A DNA stretch of 32,370 bases from Bacteroidota bacterium (GTDB taxonomy: Bacteria > Bacteroidota > Bacteroidia > Bacteroidales > JABHKC01): positions 1 through 32,370 of the forward strand of contig JABHKC010000240.1 of assembly GCA_018692315.1 (NCBI GenBank). The letters are read 5' to 3'. A program made the translations under genes and the position numbers. Positions 30,826 through 32,370 of this stretch are shown here, in pieces; position 1 is the stretch's first letter, and each line of letters starts with the position of its first letter. Under the pieces are notes generated by a model. That model did no database searches. It was given only the letters and a program-made list of their open reading frames with translations, and had not been told where the DNA came from.

Positions 30826-31764
30826 TCAAATAACTTTTATAACTACTTTTCCCTGTGCGTGTCCCTGGCTAACATATCGCATTGCATCAATAGTTTTATT
30901 AAGTGGGTACTGCTTTTCAATAACTGCCTTAATATTACCATCCTCAATAGTCTTTGCAATAAACTCCAAATCTATTTTATTTGATTTTGCAGAAAGAAAA
31001 TGCATTTTTTTTGAGCTAAGTGACATTATTTTTCCAAACAAGATTGACTTGATAATCTGCTTCATAGAACCGCCAATCATTACATAGATACCTTTCTTAT
31101 TTAAGATTCGGTTGTAAGCAAGAAATGAATAATTCCCATTAATTGCCAGAATGAGGTCATAACGTTTTTCATTTGTAGTAAAATCTTCTTTTGTGTAATC
31201 AATACAATGGTCTGCGCCAAGAGCAAGCGTCTGTTCTATTTTTTTAGTGCTACATACTGCTGTTACTTCTGCACCAAAATGTTTAGCGAGTTGAACAGCA
31301 AAAGTGCCCACGCCTCCACTGCTACCAACTATCAACACTGTATTTCCTTTTTGAATATTACCTTTGTCTCGTAATCCACGCAAAGCTGTTGTTGCCGCTA
31401 CAGGTAAGGCTGCTGCTGCTTCAAATGAAATTTTAGCAGGCTTTGATATCAATGCTTTTTCAGGGGAAATAGTATATTCAGCAAACCCTCCAAGTCCACA
31501 ATCAGAAAGGTCTCCAATAATTTCATCTCCAGGTTTAAATTTCTTTATATTCTTACCAATTGATTCTACTTCTCCTGATATATCTGCTCCAAAAATCTTT
31601 CTTTTTGGAATCATGCCCATTTTCATTGACCTGTAATCTAAAGCATTTATTGAAGTCGCATAAATTCTTACCAAAATATCATTGTCTTTTGGTGAAGGTC
31701 TCTCAATATCGCAATATACTAATTTGTCAGGGGAGCTCTTCTTGTCGTAAACTACTGCTTTCAT
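30826..31764 (-). CDS. MDR-family NADPH-dependent oxidoreductase (quinone reductase/zinc-free)
   Basis: A GroES-like N-terminal domain (L-V-R-I-Y-A-T-S-I-N-A-L-D-Y-R, G-A-D-I-S-G-E-V) is followed by the Rossmann motif V-L-I-V-G-S-S-G-G-V-G-T (about 143-154) and A-L-G-A-D-H-C-I-D-Y. The set matches the zinc-independent quinone oxidoreductase/enoyl reductase group of the medium-chain dehydrogenases: no structural zinc cysteine cluster is present. At 312 residues the length is normal. It reduces a quinone, enone or similar compound with NADPH; the substrate is not predictable. It is a lone gene in the array. Confidence 0.85.
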   Translation of the reverse strand: MKAVVYDKKSSPDKLVYCDIERPSPKDNDILVRIYATSINALDYRSMKMGMIPKRKIFGADISGEVESIGKNIKKFKPGDEIIGDLSDCGLGGFAEYTISPEKALISKPAKISFEAAAALPVAATTALRGLRDKGNIQKGNTVLIVGSSGGVGTFAVQLAKHFGAEVTAVCSTKKIEQTLALGADHCIDYTKEDFTTNEKRYDLILAINGNYSFLAYNRILNKKGIYVMIGGSMKQIIKSILFGKIMSLSSKKMHFLSAKSNKIDLEFIAKTIEDGNIKAVIEKQYPLNKTIDAMRYVSQGHAQGKVVIKVI

Positions 31765-31787
31765 TTTTATATTAATTTCAGATTATT

Positions 31788-32072
31788 GTGTATAGATCTG
31801 GGTGTATATACTTGCATCTTGACTATGGTAAATTTATTGTATTCATATTCAACATTTTACTAAATCCGACATCTTCGGGTTTTAGTGCAAATTTAGTAAT
31901 TTGTTTTTTAATTCTTTTAGCAAGTCCAAGTTTTCTTCTTTGGTTAAGAAACAGATATTGGTTTGGAAGTTTGTATGGATTTTTTTTAGTAATCATAGTC
32001 CAGATTATTGCTCTTAGTTTTCTTGCAGAAGTACTTACTTGTATGCAGGGGCTAGCAAAAAGTTATGTTTAA
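31788..32072 (+). CDS. Possible small two-helix membrane protein
   Basis: A 94-codon plus-strand frame has two hydrophobic stretches (L-V-I-C-F-L-I-L-L-A-S-P-S-F-L-L-W-L and F-F-L-V-I-I-V-Q-I-I-A-L-S-F-L). It is unusual as a rightward frame here, and the region is AT-rich enough for such a frame to arise by chance. The N-terminal ~35 residues look non-coding, so any real gene would start later. Low confidence. Confidence 0.25.
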   Translation: MYRSGCIYLHLDYGKFIVFIFNILLNPTSSGFSANLVICFLILLASPSFLLWLRNRYWFGSLYGFFLVIIVQIIALSFLAEVLTCMQGLAKSYV

Positions 32073-32117
32073 GGGAACTGAGATAAATAAGTTATTTCGG
32101 TACTTTTCTTGCCTAAT

Positions 32118-32192
32118 GAACTGCCGAATTGTATGCTTAGTGGGGTGAAAGGAGCACTGGCGGTCATTGAACCATTAGCCGCCTACTTGATT
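32118..32192 (+). repeat. Group II intron domain VI-like hairpin, copy E (truncated)
   Basis: It begins GAACTGCCGAATTG and ends GCCGCCTACTTGATT. The upper part of domain V is deleted; the second hairpin (CACTGGCGGTC...) is imperfect. It lies 45 nt past the stop of the IS1-type transposase gene, in the same position relative to a leftward gene as copies A-D. Confidence 0.5.
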
Positions 32193-32237
32193 GTAGGTCG
32201 TTTTATTTATTCATCATTCTATTAATATTCGGCATTG

Positions 32238-32370
32238 TTAACAAAGTATACTTAATTGATTATTCCATTTCAACATGAGCATCATTACAGCTTGTTTCAA
32301 CATTTCTAACTTTTTAGTATAGCACTTGCTTTTTCTTCTCATTCTTGCTAAGAAGTGCCTGAATAAACTA
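32238..32370 (-). CDS. IS1-family transposase, C-terminal end (continues beyond the window)
   Basis: On the minus strand the frame runs in from the window edge and reads S-L-F-R-H-F-L-A-R-M-R-R-K-S-K-C-Y-T-K-K, then M-L-K-Q-A-V-M-M-L-M-L-K-W-N-N, followed by TAA. The R-H-[FY]-L-A-R-x-[RK]-R-K-[ST]-K-C-Y-[ST]-K phrase is the conserved end of IS1 InsB-type DDE transposases. The inverted repeat of the element should lie within the next ~50 bp to the left, but I could not place it with confidence. Confidence 0.72.
   Translation of the reverse strand, partial: SLFRHFLARMRRKSKCYTKKLEMLKQAVMMLMLKWNNQLSILC

Overview
The window looks like chromosomal DNA of a member of the Bacteroidota. It is AT-rich. 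Many lipoproteins carry a lipobox followed by acidic or Asn/Ser-rich linkers. One protein has a type IX secretion (T9SS) sorting domain. The promoters fit the Bacteroidota pattern TTTG-N19-TAnnTTTG, and several families present (DUF2279, the rSAM/lipoprotein pair, DUF1566 lipoproteins, DZD-type PKD proteins) are typical of that phylum. Except for the truncated gene at the left edge and a tRNA-Lys, every convincing gene lies on the minus strand.

Layout. (1) 1-8.5 kb is ordinary chromosome: the end of a PKD-type surface protein, a palindromic REP-like element, a capless HAD phosphatase, a D-threonine aldolase/D-serine dehydratase-type enzyme, a hot-dog thioesterase, tRNA-Lys(TTT) with promoter and terminator, an alpha/beta hydrolase, a GH13 amylase lipoprotein, and a secreted caspase-fold/SUMF-fold fusion whose catalytic His is Tyr. 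(2) 8.5-19 kb is a run of secreted proteins: a Cthe_2159-type beta-helix protein, a C-type-lectin-like lipoprotein, DUF1566 proteins (two whole, at least two wrecked, plus a leader-only fragment), a PagL-like deacylase, an SGNH esterase and a CotH-family kinase. Shared leaders, duplicated signal peptides and truncated paralogues show repeated local recombination. (3) 19-32 kb is a run of mostly unrelated one- or two-gene units: methyltransferase, RelA/SpoT-type synthetase, DUF2279 protein, a radical SAM/lipoprotein pair, a putative barrel protein, a small lipoprotein, a MORN-esterase fusion, a KamA-family radical SAM protein and an MDR dehydrogenase. The window ends in an IS1-family transposase.

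The most interesting structure is between the genes. Five places carry a hairpin pair resembling domains V and VI of a group II intron, with no reverse transcriptase. Four of these sit 0-60 nt past the stop codon of a leftward gene. Four are followed, on the minus strand, by the same promoter (TTTG, exactly 19 nt, TATTTTTG) aimed at the next gene. Three of those four then encode the C-terminal stub of a tyrosine recombinase. Elsewhere (11.8-14.8 kb and about 24.4 kb) genes are separated by different 100-200 bp imperfect palindromes with recurring edge motifs such as GTTGGCGTTCATTA. Together this looks like a decayed cassette array, integron-like in layout. The recombinase itself is absent except for stubs, so the interpretation is an inference.

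Functionally, region 2 points to extracellular carbohydrate binding, surface modification and lipid A remodelling. The CotH, DUF1566, SGNH run (18.8 to 14.8 kb) is spaced like an operon. Region 3 genes share no evident pathway, which fits independently acquired cassettes.
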